Below, piece after piece: positions 38,073-47,103 of a stretch of DNA of 64,000 nucleotides. The position numbers and the translations under genes are program-made. The first letter of the stretch is position 1. Each line of letters begins with the position of its first letter. Under the pieces are notes generated by a model. It was not told where the DNA came from. It saw only the letters and a list, made by a program, of their open reading frames with translations, and did not search any database. The stretch covers positions 11,748,082-11,812,081 of the forward strand of contig NC_067207.1 in the NCBI RefSeq assembly GCF_026262505.1, given 5' to 3'. The stretch is from Trichomonas vaginalis G3 (Eukaryota > Parabasalia > Trichomonadida > Trichomonadidae).

Positions 38073-39005
38073 ATGGGCAACTTATTCAGCTCGTTAGGAC
38101 AGCTTCCTGCGGTCTATATTGACCTTAAGAATGCTACCCCAACCAATGATGTTGAAAGAAAAATAGTAGAAGACTTTCAAGAAAAAGTTTTAAATCCGGG
38201 TAAGAATTTATACGACAAGTTTGCTAATTACAAAGACGGTCAAGAATTTGTTAAGATAGCTATGAGGGATACATCTCAAGCAAACAAAGATGCAGCATGG
38301 AACGCAATTTTACCAAACGTTTATACTCAGATGGATGGATACTATTTCTCCAGCACTATTGCAACAGAATTTGTCAATGTCATGAGTTCAGTTTTAGAAA
38401 TTGCTGGTGCTGCAAAGGTTGATTTCTTCACACAATATCCGGCCTTAACAAAGTGTTTTGCAGACTGTTTTGATGTATGCTTGAAATTCGATCAGATCCC
38501 TATAAAGAATCCTTTCCTCCTTAATGACCTTGCCTATTTCAGAAGAAACTGCAGAGAACACAATCATGACGGCAGCTTTGATAATTTGCTTACTGATTCA
38601 AACTTTTCAACAGTTTTCTGGGGCTCTAGAATGCCCTTCACAATGAAGGTCGTTTCCGAAGTCCAAGATAAATATAAATCAAATGCTACACAGTATGCCA
38701 ATGTAATTAATCTTATTGGCTTAGTTGCAGACTGCTGCACTTCTATCTGCACAAAATCTGATAATCCTTCACAAGAAATTTGCATAATCGCTCTCCGCTG
38801 CTTAACAGCAGCCATTATCATTTACGATTCGCTCAATCCACTTGGAGCTTTCCACCACGAAGTTAGATACCACTATCGTGAAGCTGTTGATTTATTGTTA
38901 AATTACACTCCAAAACAACAGGATTTGATTGATATTGTCAAGTATTGCACTACATCGCTGAGCAAGCCAACAACAGATTCAAAGATCAAGGCTTTACTCG
39001 CTTAA
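38073..39005 (+). CDS. CYRI/FAM49 family protein (Rac-binding regulator of SCAR/WAVE)
   Basis: 310 residues from MGNLFSSLGQ (human CYRI-B has about 324). The frame is open 27 codons further upstream, but the MGN start is the conserved one, and Gly2 suits N-myristoylation. Matches to the family: DLKNATPTNDVERK, NPFLLNDLAYFRRN, IIYDSLNPLGAF and the end KYCTTSLSKPTTDSKIKALL. The Arg pair in YFRR (residues 157-158) corresponds to the pair that binds active Rac1 in CYRI-B. In other eukaryotes CYRI competes with SCAR/WAVE for Rac and limits Arp2/3-driven protrusion. Fits an amoeboid-adhering trichomonad. Confidence 0.88.
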   Translation: MGNLFSSLGQLPAVYIDLKNATPTNDVERKIVEDFQEKVLNPGKNLYDKFANYKDGQEFVKIAMRDTSQANKDAAWNAILPNVYTQMDGYYFSSTIATEFVNVMSSVLEIAGAAKVDFFTQYPALTKCFADCFDVCLKFDQIPIKNPFLLNDLAYFRRNCREHNHDGSFDNLLTDSNFSTVFWGSRMPFTMKVVSEVQDKYKSNATQYANVINLIGLVADCCTSICTKSDNPSQEICIIALRCLTAAIIIYDSLNPLGAFHHEVRYHYREAVDLLLNYTPKQQDLIDIVKYCTTSLSKPTTDSKIKALLA

Positions 39006-39384
39006 TTTATTTTTATATTTTCTTTATATTTTTTTTCGTTGTCTTGGAATGAAACCGTAGAGATACTAATAAACGGCTATTATTTAATTTTCTATACACA
39101 ATTCTCTAGTTTTTTAAATTCCGATTATAAAATTTTTTATTTGCCAAATGATTCTTCATTTCTTAATAACATAAATAGATCAATTCCTTCTTGTCGTATC
39201 TTGTAATACGCAGAGAATCAATATCTTTTCAAGAAATTAATTTCGACAACAAAAATTAGACCTAAATATATTAAAAATAAACTTAATTTGGATGATTATA
39301 TGTTCAGTAAATATAAAAGCTTCGTCACATTGTTATTCGAATCAAATTTGCTCTTTTGATGATTTCAAAATTGAGTAGGGGTAA
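39006..39384. other. Intergenic spacer after CYRI
   Basis: About 380 bases, AT-rich, no gene or repeat recognised before the transposon. Confidence 0.4.
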
Positions 39385-39396
39385 TTTTAGCTAAAA

Positions 39397-40134
39397 GTGA
39401 CACGCCTGTAAAAAATGACACACCCGTGAAGGGTGTGATTTCGATCAGTTTAGAATTTAAAATTTTTTATGGAACTGTTGCGAGTTTCATAAAGAATTTA
39501 AGGAATATAAGCAAAGATTTGAATCAAAATCTTAGACCTAAGCCGCTCGATTCGCTCGCGGCATCCGCGAATTACAGATCAGCAAAGATTTGAATCAAAA
39601 TCTTCGAACTAAGCCGATCGCTTCGCTCGCGGCTTTCTTTATTATTTTAAATTTGCATATTTCCATCAAAAGTTCATAAGGTAAAAAATTTCGTTTATTT
39701 TTACTAAGAAAAAAAAGGTTTTTGATAATAAATTTATTTTATTTCGAAAAAGTAGCAATAATCGTAAAAGGGTATTGATAGGCTTGCTAAAGTAACTAAT
39801 TTTAGCTGTCAAATACTTTTGTATTTTGAAGTAAATTAGTATAAATTTGTTTTTACTTTTATTTCGAAAAAGTAGCAATAGTCGTAAAAGGGTATTGATA
39901 GGCTTGCTAAAGTAACTAATTTTAGCTGTCAAATACTTTTGTATTTTGAAGTAAATTAGTATAAATTTGATATTATTTTAACTCCCTTTGAAAACCTCAA
40001 TTTTCCATACAGAGGGAACGGAAATAGCATCCAATATTCCCTGAGAATGGTTGCGCATTCTCAGTTCCCTCTATATTTCGAACGAAGCTCTCATCGGTCT
40101 TTTTTTTAATACTAAACGTTTTTTTTTCTGTCAC
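39397..40134. mobile_element. Non-autonomous DNA transposon, about 740 bp
   Basis: The interior begins GTGACACGCC and ends CTGTCAC. The 12-bp palindrome TTTTAGCTAAAA lies on both sides (39385-39396 and 40135-40146), so the exact boundary and duplication length (9 to 12 bp) are ambiguous. Inside are two 71-bp-spaced hairpins of AAGCCG...CGGC type (39540 and 39611) and two 121-122-bp direct repeats (about 39737-39849 and 39859-39971). No transposase. Short ORFs over the repeats are not genes. Confidence 0.7.
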
Positions 40135-40146
40135 TTTTAGCTAAAA

Positions 40147-40669
40147 TTTGGGTTTGCCATAAAATTTCGGAAATGCCAAATGAAAATCAATTTTATAAAT
40201 TTTTATTGGAGCATGATTTCTTGTAAGTGTTCTAATAAAACAAAGCTTACAATAACTCATAACATATAATTTCCTGCGCAAGGCATCTTAGTATCAAGGC
40301 CTAATATCAAAAGATAAAAAATTAGTAATCAAATTTCAGATTTTTTAATCATTATATTGGCCGATATTGGATATATAAGGTATCTCATTGAAGATAATGC
40401 TATTTATGGCTAAAATATGCTATGTCAAATGTCAATTCAGCAAAAAATTAAAACAATAATGATTTTACTCACTCCTCATTACCTCCATCAATAGCATTGG
40501 CGAAGTTTCAGATGTAAATTGAAATTTGAATCAGATTTACTCTTGAAATGTAATGAGTATTGGCATTTTTATTATCTTCTCAATTTTTTCCTTCTTTCAA
40601 AATGAAATTCCAAAATTATACGAAAACATGTCAGTAATCATATTATGAAAATATAAAAATTAAAATAAA
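40147..40669. other. Intergenic spacer, 0.5 kb
   Basis: AT-rich. A possible initiator TCATATT lies about 30 bases before the next ATG. No other feature. Confidence 0.4.
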
Positions 40670-41494
40670 ATGACTGAAATTTGTTTACATTTATATTTTA
40701 TCGGCTCTTTACATGATTTCATTTTTCACATGGGATTTAAGATTCCATCGCAGAATGACATTCAGAAAGTCTTTGACTTGATCAAAATCATTCTTCCTTT
40801 CCCAATTGTAATCTTTTCTATTGTTTGCTTCCTCAGGATGAACGAAGCAAAGAAATTATTCACTTTCCTTATAATTCTCGTCACAATTTACCACGTCATC
40901 AAGGTTTATGACACAATCAACGCAAACACACTTGTATCTGATCCACTTTACAAGCGCATTTGGTTATCATTCGATCTTCATTTCTTAGTTTTCGTTTTCG
41001 CAGTCAATATTTCAGGTCTTCGTCCAATATTATTCTTCCTTGACCTTATTATCGTCGAAACACTCATCTTCATTCGTGTTATTCGCAATCATCTTGCTCC
41101 ACGCCTTGGCGAACTTAAGCAGGCCATTGTTGATGCATGTGATGCTTGCTTTAAGAACCAAATTGTTCAGAAACTTCGTGCTTTCTTCGAAATCGCTTTA
41201 ATTCCATATTTCTTCTTTGCATCACTCTTCACACTCAGATCTGAAGTCTTCATCGCATTCCTCTTCTACCTTATTGGCTATGGTGCCTTCATGCTCGTCT
41301 TCGAATACTTCCACAAGTGGGCCTGGCACGAAATCCGTGAATATATCATCAAAGTTGTTGCCAAATTCATTCCAAACAATCAAGAAAAGGTTTCAAACAT
41401 TCTTGATCAATTCAAAGTCGTTCCAGATTACGTCAGAAAAGTTTATCCAATTCCAGCCAATTTCGTTGACACACTCAAAGTCCACTTAGACTAA
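40670..41494 (+). CDS. Multi-pass membrane protein, TMEM33/Pom33-like
   Basis: 274 residues with about four to five hydrophobic segments (PFPIVIFSIVCFL, LFTFLIILVTIYHVI, PILFFLDLIIVETLIFI, ALIPYFFFASLFTL, VFIAFLFYLIGYGAFML). The order of a long basic loop, then EIALIPYFFF, then YFHKWAWHEIREYI resembles TMEM33/Pom33 proteins of the ER and nuclear envelope (EIFLMP..., LFNELRIVVE). This is a topology and spacing match more than sequence identity. The stop overlaps TAAA. Confidence 0.45.
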   Translation: MTEICLHLYFIGSLHDFIFHMGFKIPSQNDIQKVFDLIKIILPFPIVIFSIVCFLRMNEAKKLFTFLIILVTIYHVIKVYDTINANTLVSDPLYKRIWLSFDLHFLVFVFAVNISGLRPILFFLDLIIVETLIFIRVIRNHLAPRLGELKQAIVDACDACFKNQIVQKLRAFFEIALIPYFFFASLFTLRSEVFIAFLFYLIGYGAFMLVFEYFHKWAWHEIREYIIKVVAKFIPNNQEKVSNILDQFKVVPDYVRKVYPIPANFVDTLKVHLD

Positions 41495-42023
41495 ATTTGT
41501 TTGTGCCATACTTATTTATCTAAGATAGCTTATTTTAAACATTCTTTTTTAAAACAAAAATATTTTAAAAATATTGCATATAATTAAAGCGTTTTTTGAT
41601 TGAGCAGATTATCTTTATTCTTCGTGAAAAAATTTCTATGAAATATAAACTTCTATGTTTAAATAAAACATCATCTTCATGAATAAATCTGAGATAATTA
41701 TAGATCTTTGTTATTTTTCGTAGCCTTCAATTTTATATCCAGAATTTTGATTATTTATATAACATTTAATCTTCAATCCAATAATTTTTGTTAAAATAGA
41801 ATCGATATATACTAATTGACTGCGTAGGAAAGCATACTATTATTTCTTGCATTAACATAGAATAATAGGGAACATTTCAATAGTTATCTCAGACTGTATA
41901 CTAATAATTCAAAATAATTTCAGTCATATATAGGTTTTTTTAATGCTCATTCCTATTATAAACATAATAAAAAGGTAAATGCATAAAAACTAATATATTT
42001 TATAACTCTATATTTCAAACAAT
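41495..42023. other. Convergent intergenic spacer
   Basis: About 530 bases between two convergent genes; AT-rich 3' flanks, no feature seen. Confidence 0.4.
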
Positions 42024-43229
42024 TTATTGAATCATCGGTGGAAATGCCGGAACTGGTTCTTTTGCTGGACTTGGATTTCCTACCAGAGGAATAGTTTCCA
42101 TGTCCTTGAATTCATCAATATTCTTTGCAGGAGTGCTAATAATCTCTTGTTTGTTGTCAATCAAGGAAACATTGGCTTCGTCATGCATAATCATAGTTAT
42201 ATTCTTATACATTCTATAGTCAAACATGACAATATCGATTATTATGGTCCAAAAACAATAAAACCAGTATTCAAGGTTATTTCTAAGAAAACCAAGAATT
42301 GGAAGGACCAAAAGGGTAAAGTGTAAGACAGACCCCAAATTGTAAAGATCTTTGGCCGGTCTATGCAACATTGATATTAACATCAAGTATTCGCAGAGAT
42401 ATCCGAATTCCAAGCCCACACACACGAAGAAATATGGGTCTAGGAAAAACGAATATGTAATAAAGTCACAGAAAAGGGCTGTGAGAATGACAAATATTCC
42501 TGGAAACAAAGAAACAACAATTAGAGAGTAATCATTGGCAAAATCGGCTGTAATTATGACTGATATCAGGTTAACAACGATGTTTATAGAGAAAAGTCCG
42601 ATTGATAGCCAAAAAACTAAATCAGTGTTGACTTTTTTGTAAAATTTGGGAATAAAGCAATTGATTATCTGTAATAGAGAGAAAATAGCAATTCCTTCGT
42701 CAATAAATGAAATTCGATGATACAAAAAAGATTTTTTGCAAAATTCTGCCCAAAAATTATTATAAATTCCGAATCCAACTGCAACAATCACGTATATATT
42801 AACTGATGTTACTCCAAAACGCATTGATTTATTGAATTTCATGATTTCTACTGTGGTTATGATGGAATCTGAAGCAACAATGATAAAATTAATATAAGCG
42901 TTATTAACTTTCAGTTCTTGAAACATTTTCTTTGTAGATTTCTGTGCAATTTGATATAATATTGTAGTTAATCCATTTATTAAACATATTACCGACTGAA
43001 GTAATGTAGATGGATTGAATACTAATAAGAATGGAATAAAAAACGATATCACATCTATTGCAAATGCAGTTCCTAAAATATAATGTGGATTAACTTTATC
43101 AAGGAAAAAATTGCAAATTTTTTGAGCAATTGGATCATAAAAATACCTCTCAAGATAGGAATGATTGTATCCATGCCTTTCATATGACCTCAATGCATGA
43201 ATATCATTCTGATTGAGGTTAAAAAGCAT
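42024..43229 (-). CDS. Catalytically degenerate CDP-alcohol phosphotransferase (EPT/CPT) homologue
   Basis: 401 residues, multi-pass. The N-terminus follows eukaryotic ethanolamine/choline phosphotransferases: LNQNDIHALRSYERHGYNHS, LERYF, NPHYILG, and YQ at 92-93. At exactly the family spacing after YQ, the catalytic pattern D..DG..AR........G...D...D is replaced: residues 95-117 read QKSTKKMFQELKVNNAYIN and onward, and only the last Asp (D121, in SDSII) remains. The later RISFIDEGIAIF matches RFGIIDVTEVQIF of CEPT1. The fold is therefore retained but it should not catalyse phospholipid synthesis. It may be a regulatory partner or lipid-binding pseudoenzyme. The C-terminal 50 residues are cytosolic and Pro-rich. 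Frame intact. Confidence 0.72.
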   Translation of the reverse strand: MLFNLNQNDIHALRSYERHGYNHSYLERYFYDPIAQKICNFFLDKVNPHYILGTAFAIDVISFFIPFLLVFNPSTLLQSVICLINGLTTILYQIAQKSTKKMFQELKVNNAYINFIIVASDSIITTVEIMKFNKSMRFGVTSVNIYVIVAVGFGIYNNFWAEFCKKSFLYHRISFIDEGIAIFSLLQIINCFIPKFYKKVNTDLVFWLSIGLFSINIVVNLISVIITADFANDYSLIVVSLFPGIFVILTALFCDFITYSFFLDPYFFVCVGLEFGYLCEYLMLISMLHRPAKDLYNLGSVLHFTLLVLPILGFLRNNLEYWFYCFWTIIIDIVMFDYRMYKNITMIMHDEANVSLIDNKQEIISTPAKNIDEFKDMETIPLVGNPSPAKEPVPAFPPMIQ

Positions 43230-43603
43230 AAATACAAATTCTGATTATTCCTAAAAAGGTGACAAATCCTAATTAAAATTTTACTGTAATTTAAGTAAAT
43301 AATTGCAAAATGAATCATAAATTAACATGCTATTAGATTTTCTAAGCAAAATTACGTGTTTTAATGTAAAATTGAACAAAATAAGGATGGCTCACTTTGA
43401 AAATTGATTGACTAGCTCATATAATTTATGGATATTAATATTTTCATCTCAAACTGGAAATCAGTTCAATTTTAAAATTCATTAATCTAAAAGATTCATA
43501 TTTTCGGGCCAAACAATATAAAATATCTTTACTTTTCACTAGATATTGAAAACACATAATTGTCATGTTACGAAATTTTATTTTCATTTTTTTTGTAAAT
43601 CAA
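43230..43603. other. Divergent intergenic spacer
   Basis: About 370 bases between two divergent starts; no repeat or RNA seen. The next frame is open from 43565 but its first codons are hydrophobic leader-like sequence. Confidence 0.4.
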
Positions 43604-45304
43604 ATGAGCGGATTCCCTGTTTATGATGAGCGACAACCTCCGTTTAATTTACAGGACTTTGTCCAAACTATCAAATGCCTTAAACATATCAATACAGAAG
43701 AGCGTAAAGATATTCTTCATAGAATTATTTACTCTCCTACGCCATTTTATACAATGCTTTCAACTCTTTGTTATTACAACTGTCAGACAGAACGCCTCGG
43801 ATCCAATCTTTTTGATGAAACAGATTTAAAATTACTTAAAAAAACGAATTTATTCAAAAAATTCACTAACTTCGATATTCTTACATCAATAATTATGCCA
43901 GATGATTCAGATTTTGACGAACCTATTGCTCATTCTAAGCGACAAACCGAAGAATTGTATCCTCTTAAAGATAACAAAATAGAAATACAAAAGCATCTTC
44001 CTTTCAATGTTTCTTTCGAAGAATTCATTATTGCATGCTTCAGACTTAATAAAATCAAATACAATTCAAAATTATTCGAACCAGAAATTATTCCAAAATC
44101 AGGGGCAAAACGTCTTTATTCTGTTATCTGTAATCCTATGACAAACGGTGTTATTACTCGCCAACGAACTGAACGATACATAAAGCTTACATATCCACTT
44201 GGCCGGCCAGATCAATCAGCCCGCGACAAAATGGCCAAATCGGTTTTGAATGATTATTGGAAATTATTTCAAGGAGATACTAAACCCCGTTTCACCAAAA
44301 ATAAAAAATTAACTCAACAACAGTTACAAGAGCGCCAAATTGAAGATAAAATTAATAATCTCGAAATATCGATTATAAGGTGCACTAAATTTTTACGCGA
44401 ACTCATTACTATTAGCTATTATAAGCCATATTATTACATTAGTCTAAATAATTACATCGAAACCAACTCATTTTTGGGAAGGTGTGGGTTTTTATTACTA
44501 AAGGTTCTTGGAGAAATGAGAACAGATGAAAGGAATCATAAAGCTATTCAAAAAGTACAAAAACTCATCATCTATATGATCCATGAAAGGTTTTCACATC
44601 TCCATTTCCTTCTATTAATCGAAATGCAAAAATACAAGAACGTTTTGGCCATAAAAGGAGCACTTTTACCTGATAAAGCAAATATCTCACCAAAATCAGT
44701 TCCAAAGCCAATAATCTACACGAACATTGGATGTCCTGACCATATCATTGTCGAGAATCTCAGTTTTGTCTCGCAATTCATGATTTTCCGACAAGAATGT
44801 ATTCCAAGATCGAGTTTACTCAAATTTAACAAGATTTTGTCGGTTCTGAGGCTTGATAATTACTCATCCCAGCTGTCTGTCCAAGATGCAAGGCTTTTCC
44901 TTTTAATTATTTCGTTGACAGAAGTTTTTGACTACTTCCACCCCAGCGAAAACGATCGGACCAATGCAGCCTTCATTAATTTCACTAGATTCATTGATCA
45001 CTTCACAGAAGTCATTATTCCTTCAGATGATTTCTGCAAATTACAGGTTAATATGTCTGATATCAAAGATTTAGTGAAAATTACTAATGGAATGCCAATG
45101 AGAATTATGTATGACATCATATATTTCTCACAATACTTAATATTATCCCTCATTCATTTAAATCAACAAGAAGTATCACAAGAGGAGACTGTTTTCTTCG
45201 AAAAAGATGGACAGAGGATTGTAATGAATGATTTAACCACACAAGAGGCTTTCGTTTGTCAATTTGACCCGAAAAACGCAGTTTTTATTGATGAAGAAAG
45301 TTAA
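43604..45304 (+). CDS. Unknown protein, 566 residues
   Basis: Starts MSGFPVYDERQPPFNLQDF; an upstream in-frame ATG at 43565 would add MLRNFIFIFFVNQ, which could be a signal-like segment, so the start is uncertain. The protein is helical with basic and aromatic patches. A central part (QQLQERQIEDKINNLEISII) looks coiled-coil. No family recognised. The frame is intact and codon use is normal for the region. Confidence 0.6.
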   Translation: MSGFPVYDERQPPFNLQDFVQTIKCLKHINTEERKDILHRIIYSPTPFYTMLSTLCYYNCQTERLGSNLFDETDLKLLKKTNLFKKFTNFDILTSIIMPDDSDFDEPIAHSKRQTEELYPLKDNKIEIQKHLPFNVSFEEFIIACFRLNKIKYNSKLFEPEIIPKSGAKRLYSVICNPMTNGVITRQRTERYIKLTYPLGRPDQSARDKMAKSVLNDYWKLFQGDTKPRFTKNKKLTQQQLQERQIEDKINNLEISIIRCTKFLRELITISYYKPYYYISLNNYIETNSFLGRCGFLLLKVLGEMRTDERNHKAIQKVQKLIIYMIHERFSHLHFLLLIEMQKYKNVLAIKGALLPDKANISPKSVPKPIIYTNIGCPDHIIVENLSFVSQFMIFRQECIPRSSLLKFNKILSVLRLDNYSSQLSVQDARLFLLIISLTEVFDYFHPSENDRTNAAFINFTRFIDHFTEVIIPSDDFCKLQVNMSDIKDLVKITNGMPMRIMYDIIYFSQYLILSLIHLNQQEVSQEETVFFEKDGQRIVMNDLTTQEAFVCQFDPKNAVFIDEES

Positions 45305-45655
45305 TTGCTTTTTCTTTACATATATATTTATTATTTGTTTGTATATAAAATTTATCTTTATTAACTTCTTCTTCTTTTTCTAACTTTGAATGCAAATTGT
45401 GAAATCTTCTCTTGCTGATAAATATAACTGTTTTTAATATATAACAAAGACTGTATTAAGTAATATATGATACATTGGCAAACTAATTTATAATGATTAT
45501 ATATAATTCATCAGAATTTTTAACAAAAAACATTTTTGGATGGAAATGCAAAAAAACACTGAATGAGAGAAGCGATAATTATTCAAATGTTCATATTTTT
45601 AAGTCAATAGTATCGATAAAAAAAACTATTTTATTCTAATGTTTTTATTGTACAA
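45305..45655. other. Convergent intergenic spacer
   Basis: About 350 AT-rich bases; no feature seen. Confidence 0.4.
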
Positions 45656-46918
45656 TCAAATAGAATTAAGATAATTGACAATCTCATTATGACCTTTATT
45701 TGTTGCGCAGGTCAGTGCGGTTTGTCCTCTTTTGGTTTGAGCTTCTTTATTAGCTCCAATTGAGATAAGATATTTGACAACTTCAAGATGACCATTTTCT
45801 GCAGCAAAAATTAGAGGTGTCCAGTCACTTGCTTCTTTTGCATCTTTGTCACATCCAATAGAGATTAGGTATTTAACAACTTCAAGATGTCCATTACTTG
45901 CTGCTTTCATGAGTGGTGTACATGATGAATTTGTTTTTGCTTCTTTGTCAGCTCCAACAGAGACAAGATATTGAATAACATCAAGCCTGCCAAATATTGC
46001 TGCACGAATCATAGCAGTGCTGCTTTTATTGTTCTTAGCTTCTTTGTCACATCCAATGGAGATGAGATATTTTACAATTTCAAAATGACCTCTCCATGAT
46101 GCAATAATAAGCGGAGAATTTCCGAAATCATTCTTCGCATTTTTGTCAACACCACATTCAATGAGAGATTTAACAAGCAAAAGATCACCTCTATACGATG
46201 CTTGATGAAGTACATTGCCGCCTTCCTTAGTTTTCTTTTCTAACAGTCCTTCGTCGCATGCTTTTTTAATCATCTTTTGGTTTCCTTCTTTACAAAGATC
46301 ATTATAAAATTTGTAGATACTTTCAAAATCATTTGTTGTTTTTAATGATGATATTTTTGACAAAATTTCTCTTTTATGTTCTTTATGTTCATTAAGGCGA
46401 GATATTTCTGCATCCTTTCTTTTAACTTCGTTTTGTAAGTGTTCAATTTCATGTTCAAGTTTCGAAATTTTTTGAAGATTTGATTCATTTTGTTCGAGTA
46501 CAGAATTAAGTAATTCATTATTATGTTTATTAATTTGTTCTAATGTATCAAGGATATTGTCTAGAAGTCGAATTTTAAAATAACTTTTCATTGAATTTAA
46601 AACTGAAACTATATCTTGATAATCATTCATGCAAACACTAGCATCTTGAGTAAGTTTGTATAATTTCGATACACTAAATTTATCATTTCCCTGTTGAAGA
46701 AGAGAATTGTAGTTTTTTGGAGTTAATTTTGTGGATTTTAATATTGTTTTTATATCAGTCTCATCGAATATGTTAAAAAGGTTTTCCTGTTCTATATATT
46801 CATGAATGTGACTGGCAATATATTCGAAATTCGGTAACATTTTATATTTTCCGAAGAAAGCATATAAAATTGATAAGAAAATACGTTTTTTATTCGAAAT
46901 ATTTTTACTTTCCGACAT
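45656..46918 (-). CDS. Ankyrin-repeat protein with coiled-coil
   Basis: About 420 residues from MSESKNISNKKR, the usual start of this trichomonad subfamily; the frame is open upstream to a TTG. Order: a helical N-domain (LPNFEYIASHIHEYIEQENL, DETDIKTIL), a coiled coil (ISKLEHEIEHLQNEVKRKD), then six ankyrin repeats (for example TPLMKAASNGHLEVVKYLIS). It differs from the DUF3447 type at 18127 and 54837 in its N-domain. Intact. Partners unknown. Confidence 0.85.
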   Translation of the reverse strand: MSESKNISNKKRIFLSILYAFFGKYKMLPNFEYIASHIHEYIEQENLFNIFDETDIKTILKSTKLTPKNYNSLLQQGNDKFSVSKLYKLTQDASVCMNDYQDIVSVLNSMKSYFKIRLLDNILDTLEQINKHNNELLNSVLEQNESNLQKISKLEHEIEHLQNEVKRKDAEISRLNEHKEHKREILSKISSLKTTNDFESIYKFYNDLCKEGNQKMIKKACDEGLLEKKTKEGGNVLHQASYRGDLLLVKSLIECGVDKNAKNDFGNSPLIIASWRGHFEIVKYLISIGCDKEAKNNKSSTAMIRAAIFGRLDVIQYLVSVGADKEAKTNSSCTPLMKAASNGHLEVVKYLISIGCDKDAKEASDWTPLIFAAENGHLEVVKYLISIGANKEAQTKRGQTALTCATNKGHNEIVNYLNSI

Positions 46919-47103
46919 CCAGAAAAGCTGGAAAAAAATTTTCATTAAATCTTTGTCGAATGAATATATACATAATAACCTTTTTCTCCTATTATTGGAT
47001 ATAAACGCCAATATGCTTATCTCAATTGTTCAAAAAAAGAAAGTGATATTGATGCCATTTACTTAAAAATGAAAGGAGAGTAAAATTCTATATAAGACTA
47101 TAT

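Noticed and set aside
39666-39932. Repeat-encoded ORF (TAKISYFSKPINTLLRLLLL twice)
   Set aside because: It arises from two direct DNA repeats in a non-autonomous element; no start context or protein features.
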